DNA of 64,000 nucleotides from Brassica napus (lineage: Eukaryota; Streptophyta; Magnoliopsida; Brassicales; Brassicaceae): the NCBI RefSeq assembly GCF_020379485.1, contig NC_063446.1:12261597-12325596 (forward strand). Direction: 5' to 3'. Positions 32,222 to 43,941 of this stretch are shown here, piece by piece. The stretch's first letter is position 1. Each line of letters starts with the position of its first letter. Under the pieces are notes generated by a model. It searched no databases, had not been told where the DNA came from, and saw nothing but the letters and a program-made list of their open reading frames with translations. A program made the translations under genes and the position numbers.

Positions 32222-35200
32222 TCAGTAAACTACATCTAAAGATGGAAAAACCAGAGGTTTGAAACCATTTCGAAGAGCAGCTTCCCAAACTCTTGGAGGA
32301 TTAACCATTGGAACTTCAAGACCACACTCGTGCTCCTCCCATCCTTCAAGTGCATGCACTATCCCACCAACTCTCCACGCGCTCATCACTCTCCTCCCTA
32401 GCCAATTCTATATTTTATAAAAACATATGAGTTAACTTATATATCATAGTTAGTTATAATTTATAGTTTTACTAGAGTTAAAAAACATGTATATCAGTAT
32501 ATACCTCACAAGAATCGATGTTTTGGGCAGAGTCGGGGATGGTCATAGCCGGAGTAGTATGGTAAAAGCAATTTTTTCGAAGTTCTCTAGGAGGAAACTG
32601 AGAGTAAGGAATAAAGAGAGTTCTTTTTCTCGCCAGCTTCTGCTCTTTTTTGCTTAGCCCATCTCCCACCAACCAAATCTGTACATCATATATACGTTAC
32701 AAAGTTTTATAAAAATAGTTCTCATTAGCTTTTACAAAAATGATTGTTATGATGTATTAATGTCACATACCATTGGGTAGTCATTGGTTGTGAGGACCAG
32801 ATTTTCCTTGCAATCCCCACCAATGAATCTGGCTAGCATGCAATGCTCTTCCTTATGTAAAACCATCACCTATTTATGGAAATAGTTTATCAAGAATGAC
32901 CAAATTTAAAATATGAACTAAGCAGTACAGTCAATCGTAGAAAATATTATGGATATATTTTTTAACCCGAAACCAAAACGCTAAATTGAATTGGACGTAA
33001 GTAGGCCATGTGACATTGTTTACGTGTAAAAAAAATAAGCTATCTAAGGACTTTGCTAGAAATATAATGGCATAGCGTTTATATTTATAAATGCATGTTT
33101 GCATGTTCAAGTTATAATATCGAACTAACGTTCGATCACACTAGCTCTTACACGCAAAGTAATTGTATAAATTCTATAACTAGAGAAAAACAAACACATA
33201 ATATGATTATACATGTAATTAATAGGTACCTTGATGCCACTTTGGCAAAGAGAAATGACAATGGCACGAGCAACTTTTGTGATTTGGCCGCGAAAAAGAA
33301 CTTCTCTCGTGCCAGCAGGAATACTATGAACCACAACCGCAGCTGCAAGACTGGTTCCATCTACTATCTTAATCTTTAGCTTTGGATATTTCCTTACGTA
33401 CATTTCTCCGTACCCATTTAATTCTTCTCCCTAATCACATTATAGTATTATAGTTAAGTGTTTAAATATGTATAACGTATGGGGTCTATCTCTCCTTAGA
33501 GCATGATTAATGGGATCTCTCAAGTGGATTTGTTAACCTAATTAGGAATTAAAAAAAGAAAAATAAATGTAAACTGAAGACACGTCTCTTAATTAAAAAA
33601 AGCGAAGACACGTGTCAAAATATTATTGGGCAGAGGAGAGGTGTCTGAGTTTCGTCTGTTTCTTTCGTTCTTTTTCTCTCTTTCGGTTGCTTTCCTTGAC
33701 GAAACGGCGACTTCTCTCCTTCTCGGTGGCTCTCCTCGACGAAACGGTGACGTCTTTCTCGATGGCTCTCGTCGACGAAGAAAAACGGCGACTTCTCTCT
33801 CGGTGGCTCTCCTCGACGAAGGAAAACTGCGATCTCTCTCTCGTGCTGGCTCTCCTCGACGAAGAAACAATATTTTATATATTTTTTTTAAGAACCCTTA
33901 ATTTAATTCTACCATTGGAGCACTCAAACTAATTGTCTCTTAACAAGAGTTCTTAACTTAAGTTTATTAGTTAAATATTCATTAAAAACCTAAGAGCATG
34001 ATTAATGGAAGTTCTTAGGGTGGGGTTCTTAGTGTAATATAAGATACTGTCTTTTAGTTTTTAACTAAGAAACACTAAAAAACATCTCCTAAATAAGAGA
34101 TATAAAAGACGTTTGTTAAAAGAAAAATGTCAAATCATGCTCTAAAAACCTAAAATGGGTCTCCCCCATTAATCATGCTCTTAGAATCTTATAACTTAAT
34201 TTTAGCTAATTGATGTATTAATTACATGCCTGGTTTAGTAGCCCCAAACTCATTACTCTCACATCCTTCTTCTCCGCTTCAAGGATAGCCGTCTCTATCA
34301 ATTTGTTGATAGATTCCTTTTGCTGCTGCGACTTGTACTGTTGATTGACAAACGAATTTAATTACAAGACATGTAACTATATGATATATTGTAGAGAGAT
34401 CACTAGGGAAGAGAGACTAGAGGCAAACATGAGAGGAGAACTTGGGAAGGAGATGGGAGTGAAGGGTGAGATCACCAAAGCGGTTTCTCTCGAAGACAAA
34501 TGTTCGAGAAGAGAAAGAAGTTAGTACGAAGGAGATGATGAGAGTGATGGGTTTCATGAGGACTAGGTAAAACCGAGAAGATAGAGGGTGCGAGGAGAAA
34601 GAAGCGAAGCCAAGTCGGAGATGGTATATAGAGTCCAGTGATATCAGGTGGGTGAGATGGATTGCTTCCGGCTTCTCTTCTTCTTGCTCCAACAATGATT
34701 CGTACAATGAGTCACTGCACTTGTCGTTGGTCCCATAAATGTAGTCGTACATTGGCATGAATAGAGAATAGTTCGTCCTAAATTGCGTGTGGTGGAGCGA
34801 GTGAAATCTGCAATCATTATATGTCGTGAATAACGCGAATCAAGCACAAAGAAAACAAAAACACTTAGAGATAAAACAATATTAGCGTAAATGCATGTTT
34901 TGAGGTTTTTATTTAATTATGTGAATGAATAATTTATAATATTTTAGATCAGTATTTATATAGTCTCAAAGCCCTGATATTTTCTCCCCTTAATAAGTGA
35001 TTTTCTATAATCGTAAAAAGCATACCATACCCAACAGATGTGAGTTTTGAATCACTTACAAAATCAAAATTATATATATTTAATTTCAAAACTGTTTTCT
35101 TAATTGTGCCAATGTGGTATTCCTATAGGCTGTGTAATTTATGTTGTGTTCGGTAAACCAAAATTTATAGTGTTTTAATAAGAACTCCTTTGTAGATTGT

Positions 35201-36569
35201 AAACGTAAAACTAAGAAGAGTAAGAGTATTCTTGTGGATTTTGAAGGACTTACGAAGGGGTGTAGCAAAGGTACTTAATAGGAGGGAAAAGAGAGAAGAA
35301 GGATCTCGGAATGAGCTCAAAGTTGCAGTGGCCCAAGTTGTTCATGAAATCTATGTAAGTTATGTAGAGTGTAACGGAGGCAGCAGAGACCGTGCCGCAA
35401 AGCAAAGTCGTTACTAGAGGTATCCCCAAGATTAGTGTATAGCCAATGTGCTCCGCAAACGGATGTACCACCGCTGCAATCAAAATTATGCATTATATTA
35501 TCATATGTACATGTCATCGTATATTCGTATCAAATCCTCTTTTGTATATAGGACAAAAAATCATGAAACACAATTTTGTCCATACTAAACAAACTATGTT
35601 AAACACTAAAAAACTTACGTGATATTATTGTTGTATAGATATTGTAATATCAAAAATAATATATAAGTTTTCATAATTTTTTTTTCTTAAGCAACTTTAT
35701 ATGTATGTTTTTACAATTTAAAAGTTTTAGTTACCTGATTTTAATATTTTGAACCTGAATAAACAAATAGTAAATCGTCCCAAATAACTTGCAAGTATTT
35801 AAAATTTAGGCAAGTAGGACTATAGGACAAGTCAAGTAGCTGATAGGAAAAAAAACAAACAAATATCCGGCTTGTGCCTAATCACACAGTTTTTATATTT
35901 TCTGCGAGGATATATATATAAGTTATATATATTTACGTACAAGTGATCGGCTCGGTGACGATAGAGGAGTGGTGGTGTGAATGGTAGCGAGAGTAGAGGA
36001 AGTGGTGGTGAAGGGCTCTGTGAAACCAGTAGTAGATGAACTCAACCGGGCCCGCATGGAGGAGAGCGACTTGAACCACTCCATCGAGTCGCCAAAAAGG
36101 AAGGGTATTGGTTCCTAATACATACACTTTGGCTAAGTAAATAACAAGAGTGTTGAAGATGACCTGATCGTCCCAGGTTCGTTCTCGGTCGACTTGATTA
36201 AACTCTATGGATTTGTTCACGATCCTTTTGGTTCCTTTCGCAGTTTTGTAGCGGGCAAAACTTATCCACATCTGGCTGTGAACAACCCTCCCCACCATTA
36301 CCACCAATATCAAAAGTTTATCGACATCTCGCATGGTCGCGTACGAGTAGATGCTGTCGATAACCAGCGGCGCCAACACCAAGTACTGCAATATTTACCA
36401 TATTTTGTACCAACATTATGACTAATGATTGATACAAACAACAGCCTATAAATACATGTATGAAGATTTTATGAAGATGTTATGAAGGAACAAGAGCAGT
36501 AAAATAGACCTTAAAGCTTCCAAGAGGTGTCCATGGCCACTCCGTGAGAAGACCTGGTCTCGACGCCAT
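32222..36569 (-). CDS. CER1-like very-long-chain alkane biosynthesis protein (copy B, intact)
   Basis: Nine exons give 623 residues (Arabidopsis CER1 has 625): 36569-36510, 36385-35941, 35473-35254, 34807-34429, 34337-34230, 33430-33230, 32869-32771, 32678-32505, 32407-32222. The start MASRPGLLTEWPWTPLGSFK is typical. The fatty acid hydroxylase part has the His boxes HRALHH (142-147), HSHHH (155-159) and HSLHH (244-248). The C-terminal WAX2 part includes GEELNGYGEMYVRKYPKLK and WLVGDGLSKKEQ. The intron after exon 5 begins GC (CAG-GCATGT), a GC-AG intron shared with copy A. The family converts very-long-chain acyl groups to alkanes with CER3 in the ER of epidermal cells. From position it is the At2g37700-type member. 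A MITE of about 0.7 kb lies in intron 5. Confidence 0.92.
33499..34180. mobile_element. Harbinger-like MITE(s) in intron 5 of CER1-like B
   Basis: The outer ends GAGCATGATTAATGGG and CCCATTAATCATGCTC are perfect inverses, flanked by TTA (33496-33498 and 34181-34183). A third copy of the same end, TAAGAGCATGATTAATGG, starts inside at 33991, so this may be two abutting or nested elements. Bases 33680-33870 are unusually GC-rich tandem units of about 40 bp (GGCTCTCCTCGACGAA). The matching intron of copy A is only 115 bp and lacks it. Confidence 0.8.
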
Positions 36570-36644
36570 TCTTTCACCCCTACAATGATGGCTACTCAGT
36601 CACGTCTTTCCAATGGGCTTGTTTGTGGGTGTATGTGAGTGTAA

Positions 36645-36652
36645 CTTATATA
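36645..36652 (-). promoter_or_regulatory. TATA box candidate of CER1-like B
   Basis: The complement reads TATATAAG about 80 bp before the start codon, a usual distance for a plant TATA box with a short leader. Confidence 0.55.
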
Positions 36653-37005
36653 CAAACACATGCATATATATAATAGAGGGCATCACACACACATCACATG
36701 TGAGGTACATGTGAGAGTTCCTTTTTCCGTAAGTATATATATATAATCGTATGATCCCTAACTAAGTTTAAAAGATAAGACAACCTGTTTCATTGGTGAC
36801 GAGTTACGAGGTCTCATTAAATGTCGTTGAATCTGCACGCATCCCCAATACTAAGCTATTGATTTGACTACAAAAAAAAATTGGTACCATATTAGTATAT
36901 TTGAGAAGTTTCCTTGCCGTTTTTGCTTTTTTACTGTCTTAATCAAAATTAGAATCTCAATTTGCATGAACAGTCGCAGTCGGTCTTACACGTAAAAGAG
37001 TCTAG

Positions 37006-37450
37006 TACCCATAACTCAAATGGTTATGGTTTCTTGTTGAAACTTGGAGCTACTTTTCCACAGAAACTGGGGTCGATTTAATATTTATTTCATAAACCAT
37101 CTTGAAAGACTAAATATCTAGGAGACTAAATATCTAAGAGTCCGATGTTTTGGAATACCAATTATGAAATATTATCTATACGTTTTCATTAGCGCTCGAT
37201 ATGATAAAAGGGGGAGAGACAGCCGAAAGTAAATCTAACTGCCGATTTATAGGTACTGTGGTAGTTAAAGATTTAACTGTACGATGAAACGAACTAATGA
37301 TAACTAACAATAATAATATGTTATATAAGCAATTGCATAGAATTTGAAATATACATCACAATAATCGATGTTTTGGGTCGAGTTGGGGATGATCATAGCA
37401 TGTGTTATATGGTAAAAAACATTCTCTTTGGAAATCGAGAGACAAGAACA
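37006..37450 (-). pseudogene. Decayed CER1-like scrap (exon 8 region)
   Basis: Bases 37362-37450 follow CER1-like exon 8 on the minus strand: AATCGATGTTTTGGG and GGGGATGATCATAGC match the plus-strand text of copies A and B, but stops and gaps break the frame. Upstream DNA is shared with 30050-30290. It points to an older and larger CER1-like tandem array. Confidence 0.65.
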
Positions 37451-38326
37451 AAGATGAGTTCATTTTCTGGCCATTATGAAATAACATCAACACTACACAA
37501 AAACCAATAAAATGTATGCCATGATCATAAATTTGAAGTTGCAAGACATTTCATACAATAATATCTAATGTATGAATTTGAACCATGGCATACATTTTAT
37601 GATCATGGCATACATTTCATACAATAATATCTATTGTATGAATTTTACTTTGTACACTCCGCCATCTTTCACATCTCTTCTTTAACAAACAAAATGATCA
37701 TAAAATTTGGTAACTGTTAAGACCAAATGAACAGTACATAATTGATGCATGCCATTACCAAAGGCCCATATGTATCTGTTTTGGTCAAGTAGAACTAAAT
37801 GTATTTACTCATATTTAGTTGTAATTGCTTCTGAGCACAATTTAGCCAGCCTTCTTCTCGTCTTTTGCCTTTTCTGATCATAGTTTATTAAATGTGGCCA
37901 CAAGGCACAACTACACCGATTAAATAAATGGTTGCTATGCTGTTCAATACAATTCAAATAGAGAAAAAAAAACATAAGTTTTTTTAAGTCTAGCTCTACC
38001 GAGATCAGGCACTAGGGTTATGGCGACTTTGTAAAATGTTCATCATATTTGCGGTAGATCTAAAAACATATTAATAATTTACTCTCTTAAAAGTTCAAAT
38101 GTGGATCTTTAAACATACCAAGTCGGAATTGTAGGTTTGCAAGACAGCAAAATTTGAAGTTGCAAGACTGCTTCTTTTTATTTTTTAAGATGCTTAAGAA
38201 GTTATTCGCTTGTTTCATTTTATTTACTAATTAGAAAAATTATCAGTTTTTCCTTCGCTCTCAACTCTCAAGGCACTTGCAATGCATTCTTCTTCTTAAC
38301 CAGTCAATCATTGCAAACATAACCGG
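37451..38326. other. Gene-free DNA with a small local duplication
   Basis: TTTCATACAATAATATCTA and ATGGCATACATTT each occur twice or more within 37500-37640, as local direct and partly inverted repeats. The rest shows nothing recognisable. Confidence 0.5.
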
Positions 38327-38329
38327 TTA

Positions 38330-38585
38330 GAGCATCATTAACCCTTAATGGGTTTCTTATTATTATTAATTTTTTTTTAGTTTTTTTCTGATTAAAAAAT
38401 AAAAAATAAAAAATAAAAAACCAATTGTGGACCGCCACGTGTCAACAGGGCCCGCGAACAGTTGAAAAACTCACCGAAAACGTCTCTTATTTGGCGACTT
38501 GGACATACGGTTTTTGTTATTTTGTGGGCTCCCTCCTGTACTTTTTGCTTAAGAGACCCTTCTTTTTGCAGGGATAAAGATGCTC
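38330..38585. mobile_element. PIF/Harbinger-like MITE
   Basis: The ends GAGCATCATTAACCC and GGGATAAAGATGCTC are imperfect inverses, flanked by TTA (38327-38329 and 38586-38588). Length is 256 bp, non-coding. The interior contains a GC-rich stretch (GCCACGTGTCAACAGGGCCC). Confidence 0.8.
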
Positions 38586-38639
38586 TTAATTAAAATCAAC
38601 CCCAAAACTTCACGTAACTATAAACAGGTCCGTTTACAA

Positions 38640-38915
38640 AATAAGTCCTAAAACTTGCCCCAAAAGCCCAAACTTACAGTATTTACAAATTGCCCACAAC
38701 TAAAGGTATTTACAAATGTACCCACGACTTACTATATTTACAATTTAGCTCTACGGCTTACAATATTTTCAAGTTTAGCACACAACTTACTGTATTTACA
38801 AATTTATCACAATATTTAAAAATTTACTTCACGACTCAGGTTATTTAAGAATATGCCGCACAACTTATCCTATCAATACACAACTTACTTTACTCAACCA
38901 CTACTCCATGATTTA
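38640..38915. repeat. Degenerate minisatellite (about 33-36 bp units), left part
   Basis: Repeats of the form CACGACTTACxGTATTTACAAATTTGCC, about eight units, diverged. The array continues after the MITE at 38918-39281. Confidence 0.75.
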
Positions 38916-38917
38916 GG

Positions 38918-39281
38918 AGGTGTTATCGGTTCATGTATTTTAATTGATTTAAAAATTCATAATTATTTAAAAATCTAATTAAAATATATAGATTTTCAAA
39001 ATTAACCTACAAATTTTAATTAGTATTAACAAATTGGAAGGTTTTTCTCGGATTTGAATCTTTGTATTTTTAACAAAAAAAAAATATAAATCCATTCAAA
39101 TTCATTATAAAATCAAATCCATTAATAAATCTGTAGAATTGAACAACGTCTGATTTAAATTAGAATTTATAAATCAATCAATAGCACATGATTTTAATAT
39201 GGATTTCAAAATTATAAAACCAAAAACACTATATTTAATTTAGATTTTCAAATCCATTAAAATACGTAAACCAAAACCTCC
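38918..39281. mobile_element. MITE splitting the minisatellite
   Basis: The arms GGAGGTGTTATCGGTTCATG...TATTTTAATTGATTT and, from the right end in complement, GGAGGTTTTGGTTTACG...TATTTTAATGGATTT are long imperfect inverted repeats. It interrupts an otherwise continuous repeat array, so it is younger than the array. The target duplication is unclear (TTA on the left, not matched on the right). Confidence 0.7.
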
Positions 39282-39284
39282 ACT

Positions 39285-39440
39285 TAGGGTATTAATAAAT
39301 TTTCTCCACTACGTAGGCTATTTACAAATTTCGCTCATGCCTTATGGTATTTACAAACTTGCCCAACGACTTATGGTATATTCAAATTTTCCCAATGACA
39401 TGAAATTTACACATTTGCCTCATGACTTACGTTATTTACA
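39285..39440. repeat. Degenerate minisatellite, right part
   Basis: Continues the 38640-38915 pattern, for example CATGCCTTATGGTATTTACAAACTTGCCC, for four to five units. Confidence 0.75.
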
Positions 39441-39444
39441 AATC

Positions 39445-39545
39445 TCCCTCTGGCATCCAAGATGTTTCCCTTGTTCCCAATCCAGGAGCAAAGTGTCTCA
39501 TAATTATCATTGTAGCTCTCTCAATAGGTCACCTAGCACACACGT
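39445..39545 (-). pseudogene. Scrap of a lectin receptor kinase gene
   Basis: GCATCCAAGATGTTTCCCTT at about 39452 is identical to the stretch near 40136 in the intact kinase gene (coding for NKGNILDA on the minus strand). Further on, TCTCTCAATAGGTCACCTAGC resembles the part coding for CGRRPIE. It is probably a remnant of a tandem kinase copy joined to the minisatellite. Confidence 0.6.
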
Positions 39546-39837
39546 CTTTTAGTAAAAATATGAGTTCACTTGTTTTTGTGTTTCTAAAGTGAATATCTTT
39601 TTGATCATTTGGAGCAGAAGTTACAGAGATTATGTAAGAAGCAGTGGCACATAATAACAATTTTGAAGGCTAGATAATTTTAGATGGTCATTGGATCGAA
39701 TCTATTTTTTTGTTAGATTGTACATCTAATACATGTACGTTTCATCTAAACAACATTTGTCATAATCTATTCTTTGATAAAAGTTTCAATTATTTTACAA
39801 TAACATACACACAAAAACATCTTAATATTCAAAACAT

Positions 39838-41865
39838 TCATCTCCCACCGGAGAGTAGAGAATCAGCTATAGATCCCCCGGTAAACCCTTTAAACACGGA
39901 TGAAGAATACGACATCCCTAATTCGCTAAACCCATCTTGGAGCCCAAGTATCATCCCACTCCCAGAAAAGTCCAAAGGAGACAAATCAGGCAACTTTGCA
40001 TCTCCCCTTAGATATTGTAACACTTGTCTCATACTTGGTCTAGCCCTTGGGTCCGGGTGAGAGCACAAGAGACCTAGCTTCAAAACCATTTCCACCTCCT
40101 TTTCGTCATACTCATAACCCATGTTAGGGTCCTTAGCATCCAAGATGTTTCCCTTGTTCCATAACCCGAAAACCCACTCCACGAGCAAGAACGTCTCATC
40201 GATCTCGTGCCTGATCTCTATAGGACGTCTCCCGCACGTGACTTCTAGCAAGAACGCTCCAAACGCGAAAACATCGGTAGCCGTTGTTGCACGTCCTGTC
40301 CGAGTGTGTTCAGGAGCTAAGTATCCCAATGTCCCAACAACATGCGTGGTCTGAGGATCCGACCCGTGATCATACAACCTAGCCAAACCGAAATCTCCGA
40401 GCCTTCCGTTGAGCTCTCCATCTAACAAGACGTTGCTGGCTTTAACGTCTCGGTGAATCACCACTTGCTCCCATTCCTCATGAAGGTAGAACAATCCAGA
40501 AGCAACCCCTAGAATCACCTTGATCCTCTGTTTCCAGTTTAGGGTTACCTCTGGCGTGTTGTACAAGTACTTGTCTAAGCTCCCATTAGGCATGAAGTCA
40601 TACACAAGAAGAAGCTCACCTCTCCTGCGGCAATACCCCAAGAGAGGGACTAAGTTTCGGTGACTCATCCGACCAATACTCACAATCTCCGCCACAAACT
40701 CTTTCATCCCTTGTCTCGACTCGTGAGAGACTCTTTTCACGGCGATCTCCAGCTTCGTCCCAGGCATCACACCTTTGTAAACACTCCCAAACCCGCCGGT
40801 TCCGAGCAAGTCCTTCTCCTTGAACCCTTTGGTCGCGTAGTACAAATCCTTGAACCTGAACCTGTTCTTCCCAAACTCTTTCTCCCACTCGTCCATCTCC
40901 TCCGCGAACTTTCTCCTCCTCCTCACGAGGAAGCAAACGAGGAAGATGAAACAGAATATCAAGAAGAGGGAGATCAACGGCATCCCGATCTTGAAAAAAT
41001 CTGAGATTCTCTTGGGCTCAAACCGAGGAAGCTTCGGAAGTCTCGATAAAGCCAAAGGTTGAGCCTCGCCGTTCACCTTAAAACTCCACCCGAGGATAAA
41101 ATGTTCCGACAGAACAGAACCTGTGGCAGACGAGAAACCGACAAACATGTCTTGGCTTATAACCGAAGAAAGATCTCTTACAGCCGACACAAGCGGTCTT
41201 CTAGGTTTATCCTCGTTGAACGGAGCCATCGTGACGTCGATCTTGTGCGAGCCACCGTCGTAGTCGACCCAGACTTGCATCGGCTTACGACTGATCAGAC
41301 TCAGATTCTTGAACTGTCCCTTCTCGTCCCACCACCCGGCTAACGAGGTTCTCTCCGACTTCAAACTATTGATATCGATTCCGACATGGTTATCATCAGT
41401 GTCGTTAAACTCTGTACTCCGGATCGTGTCGAGCTCCACAGCGAAGACCTGGTTCGTGTCATTACCGTTGTTTGTGATGTTAAAGAGACCGATGTACTGG
41501 CTTGCGGTTGCGTAAGGAAGGCTAGGGTTAGGAGCGACGACGAAGGCGATGCCGTGACCGCTAAGTATAGAGATCTGAGAGTGAATAGCGAAAACAAAGG
41601 TTGTGGAGAATGAGTAAACGGTGCCGTTTGGGGAGTCTTTGAACCGGATCGGTTTGGTGTAAAAGGCGTGACCGGTTTTCTGAACGGTGTAGTTGGTTAG
41701 TTTCAAGAGACCGTTTGGTGTGACGGTGGTGATCCCTTGGAGGGATATGTCAGTGGGTGGGTTAAAGCCATCGTTGTAAGTGAAGTTGGTACTTTGGGAA
41801 GATGTTTCTTGGGATTGAAAGAGGAGGTTGAAGAAGAAGGAGATGGTGAAAAGCTTCAAGAACAT
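39838..41865 (-). CDS. LECRK41: L-type lectin receptor-like kinase (LecRK clade IV type)
   Basis: A single exon of 675 residues, the usual size and structure for this family. Signal peptide at about 1-22. Legume-lectin domain at about 26-265, with FAVELDTIRSTEFNDTDDNHVGID holding the metal and sugar loop. Juxtamembrane stretch, then a membrane helix at about 293-314 followed by RRRRK. Kinase domain at about 350-625: Gly loop GTGGFGSVYKG (355-365), K377 in AVKR, E393, HRDVKASN (471-478) and DFG at 491-493, so it is an RD kinase with all catalytic residues. It should span the plasma membrane and signal from extracellular cues. Position next to CER1-like matches Arabidopsis At2g37710 (LecRK-IV.1), from memory. 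A kinase scrap lies just downstream at 39445-39545. Confidence 0.94.
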   Translation of the reverse strand: MFLKLFTISFFFNLLFQSQETSSQSTNFTYNDGFNPPTDISLQGITTVTPNGLLKLTNYTVQKTGHAFYTKPIRFKDSPNGTVYSFSTTFVFAIHSQISILSGHGIAFVVAPNPSLPYATASQYIGLFNITNNGNDTNQVFAVELDTIRSTEFNDTDDNHVGIDINSLKSERTSLAGWWDEKGQFKNLSLISRKPMQVWVDYDGGSHKIDVTMAPFNEDKPRRPLVSAVRDLSSVISQDMFVGFSSATGSVLSEHFILGWSFKVNGEAQPLALSRLPKLPRFEPKRISDFFKIGMPLISLFLIFCFIFLVCFLVRRRRKFAEEMDEWEKEFGKNRFRFKDLYYATKGFKEKDLLGTGGFGSVYKGVMPGTKLEIAVKRVSHESRQGMKEFVAEIVSIGRMSHRNLVPLLGYCRRRGELLLVYDFMPNGSLDKYLYNTPEVTLNWKQRIKVILGVASGLFYLHEEWEQVVIHRDVKASNVLLDGELNGRLGDFGLARLYDHGSDPQTTHVVGTLGYLAPEHTRTGRATTATDVFAFGAFLLEVTCGRRPIEIRHEIDETFLLVEWVFGLWNKGNILDAKDPNMGYEYDEKEVEMVLKLGLLCSHPDPRARPSMRQVLQYLRGDAKLPDLSPLDFSGSGMILGLQDGFSELGMSYSSSVFKGFTGGSIADSLLSGGR

Positions 41866-41928
41866 GGCTTCCTTTTTTCTCTGCTCTATGTGTTTTTTTA
41901 GATTCCATTTTGATATTATTTGAGTTTA

Positions 41929-41935
41929 TTATATA
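41929..41935 (-). promoter_or_regulatory. TATA box candidate of the lectin receptor kinase
   Basis: The complement reads TATATAA about 65 bp before the start codon. No other TATA-like motif is as well placed. Confidence 0.55.
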
Positions 41936-41939
41936 GAGT

Positions 41940-43938
41940 GATTGAAGAAAGAAATATACTTAATGGCTGTATTGGAGAGAGTTGGCAAGTCTTTTTCTAT
42001 TTTTTTTTTTTTCTTTCTAGAAAAGCAAGTTTTTTGGTCTTTGTGGGGACTGCTCTTGATTAAGAATATTAATCAAAGTAGGTGATATGTGTTCCAACTT
42101 CCAAGGTTAAAGCTTATTTAACTCTTATTGAGATTTAGATACCAGTTATAAAATCAGCCATCTATCACGCTCGCGAAGCTGTAACTATAAGGATGTTTTT
42201 TAGTTTTATAGAACATATTCGGCACTAGTATTTTCAACTAATTAATAAATACTTAATGTGTAGTGAACGAAGGTTCAACGTTAACTATTAGAGCATATCT
42301 TACCAAAACTTCATTCAGTATCTTAAGCAAAAAAAAAAAGTTAACATCTTAATGTATTTGTCATATTACTAAACTTAATGTTAACAAAAATAAAATAAAC
42401 CAATAAATGAAAGACAAATAGCATTTGAGACTTATAAATATTTTAAAGTTTTTTTTTTTTTAAATGAGAACATTTTTAGAAATTATTATTATTCTAGTTG
42501 TAAGCTCACGTGAGGATCATTTCTTTTGTACCAACGAAAATCAAACTAACAAATGGATAAGTTTTCTAAAAAACGACAAATGGATAAGTTTTATTAGGGA
42601 TTTCATACTGAAAATAGATTTTACATGATTGATTTGAGATATATATGTGTGTGATGCCATAGTTTAACTAATATGTAAAATCCTTTTGAACTAACTATGC
42701 TCATTTTTTTTTTACCAAAAAAAAAAACTGTGCTCATTTTTAACTTGATCTTGCGTAGAATGGTGATGTGTGTAACATAAACATACTAATAGATGATTAT
42801 ATAAAGGACGTCAGGGTTAAACTAACACGTTATCAAGGAAAGTTTATGGAGTAATGGAGTACTTGGTGAGGAGTTAAATATCTAAAATAATAAAATGTTT
42901 GCAATTTAAAATTAATTATGTGTTTTCAATTTGTTATTTTTCTCTACGTATGAAAACATGTTTCAAATTTAATAAAGTATAGACAGAACACAAAATATTA
43001 AATAATTTTTTTTTAATTTTTATTTTAATAACTTGATAGTGGTAATTGTTTAAAATTTGAGTATGCTTTTTCGTTTACCTCATAATAATTAATTTTAGGT
43101 ATAGAAAAACGTAATATAATTTTACATTCAATTTTATAGATTCTTACATCTATATTAAACCCAAAATGAATTCAAATGGGCTGAACTAGACACATAATCT
43201 TTTCTTTCAAATATGCAATGGAAAGAATCAAAATTATTCTCTGTCGACAAAACGAAGAAAAAAAGGAAAATAGGATTATGCAACCAAATTTTGCTCAAAC
43301 TATTCTTTAACATTATATATAAAAATATGTATACAATTTTCCGGAGTCCTTTATGGCTTCATCTTTATTTTCCAATCTTCATGTCAATAAAAATAATTAC
43401 GTATTAAGATCTCAATAAAATTTTCAATGCAAATTTTGAAACAAACATAATTATGTATTTTATATGATATATGATATATAATCTATTAAATGAGACTTTA
43501 TATTTATACGATTTATGATCATTTGTATCTTGCTTGAGCAAAAAAAAATTAAACCACTGATCACAAAATTTTCAATGTGAGACTTTTACCTTTTTTAGTA
43601 ATTTATAGTCGTTTTAAAAAAAAAATCAAAACATAACATATAAAAAATTTAATATTTTTATTATATGGTTAATGTGATTGTTTAATTTCTTTTCATAATA
43701 TAAAATTAAACAATAAAGAATGACGATACAAAAATTATTATCAAATATGTATTATTCATAATCATTAATTATTATATATATATATATTAATCATATTAGG
43801 TAATTCTGTAAATTTTATTTAAGGAAAAATGAAAAATATTCTTTTGTAAACTACTAATTAATTTGATAGTTAGTTTAATAAAAAATATAATTTATATTTA
43901 GATGCACCAACAACTTATTTGTCTAACGATTTTAATAA
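41940..43938. other. AT-rich intergenic DNA
   Basis: No genes, no convincing element termini. Contains A/T homopolymers and a (TA)n run at about 43775. Confidence 0.55.
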
Positions 43939-43941
43939 TTA

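Noticed and set aside
40121..41613. Plus-strand ORFs across the kinase gene
   Set aside because: Antisense shadows of the lectin receptor kinase reading frame.
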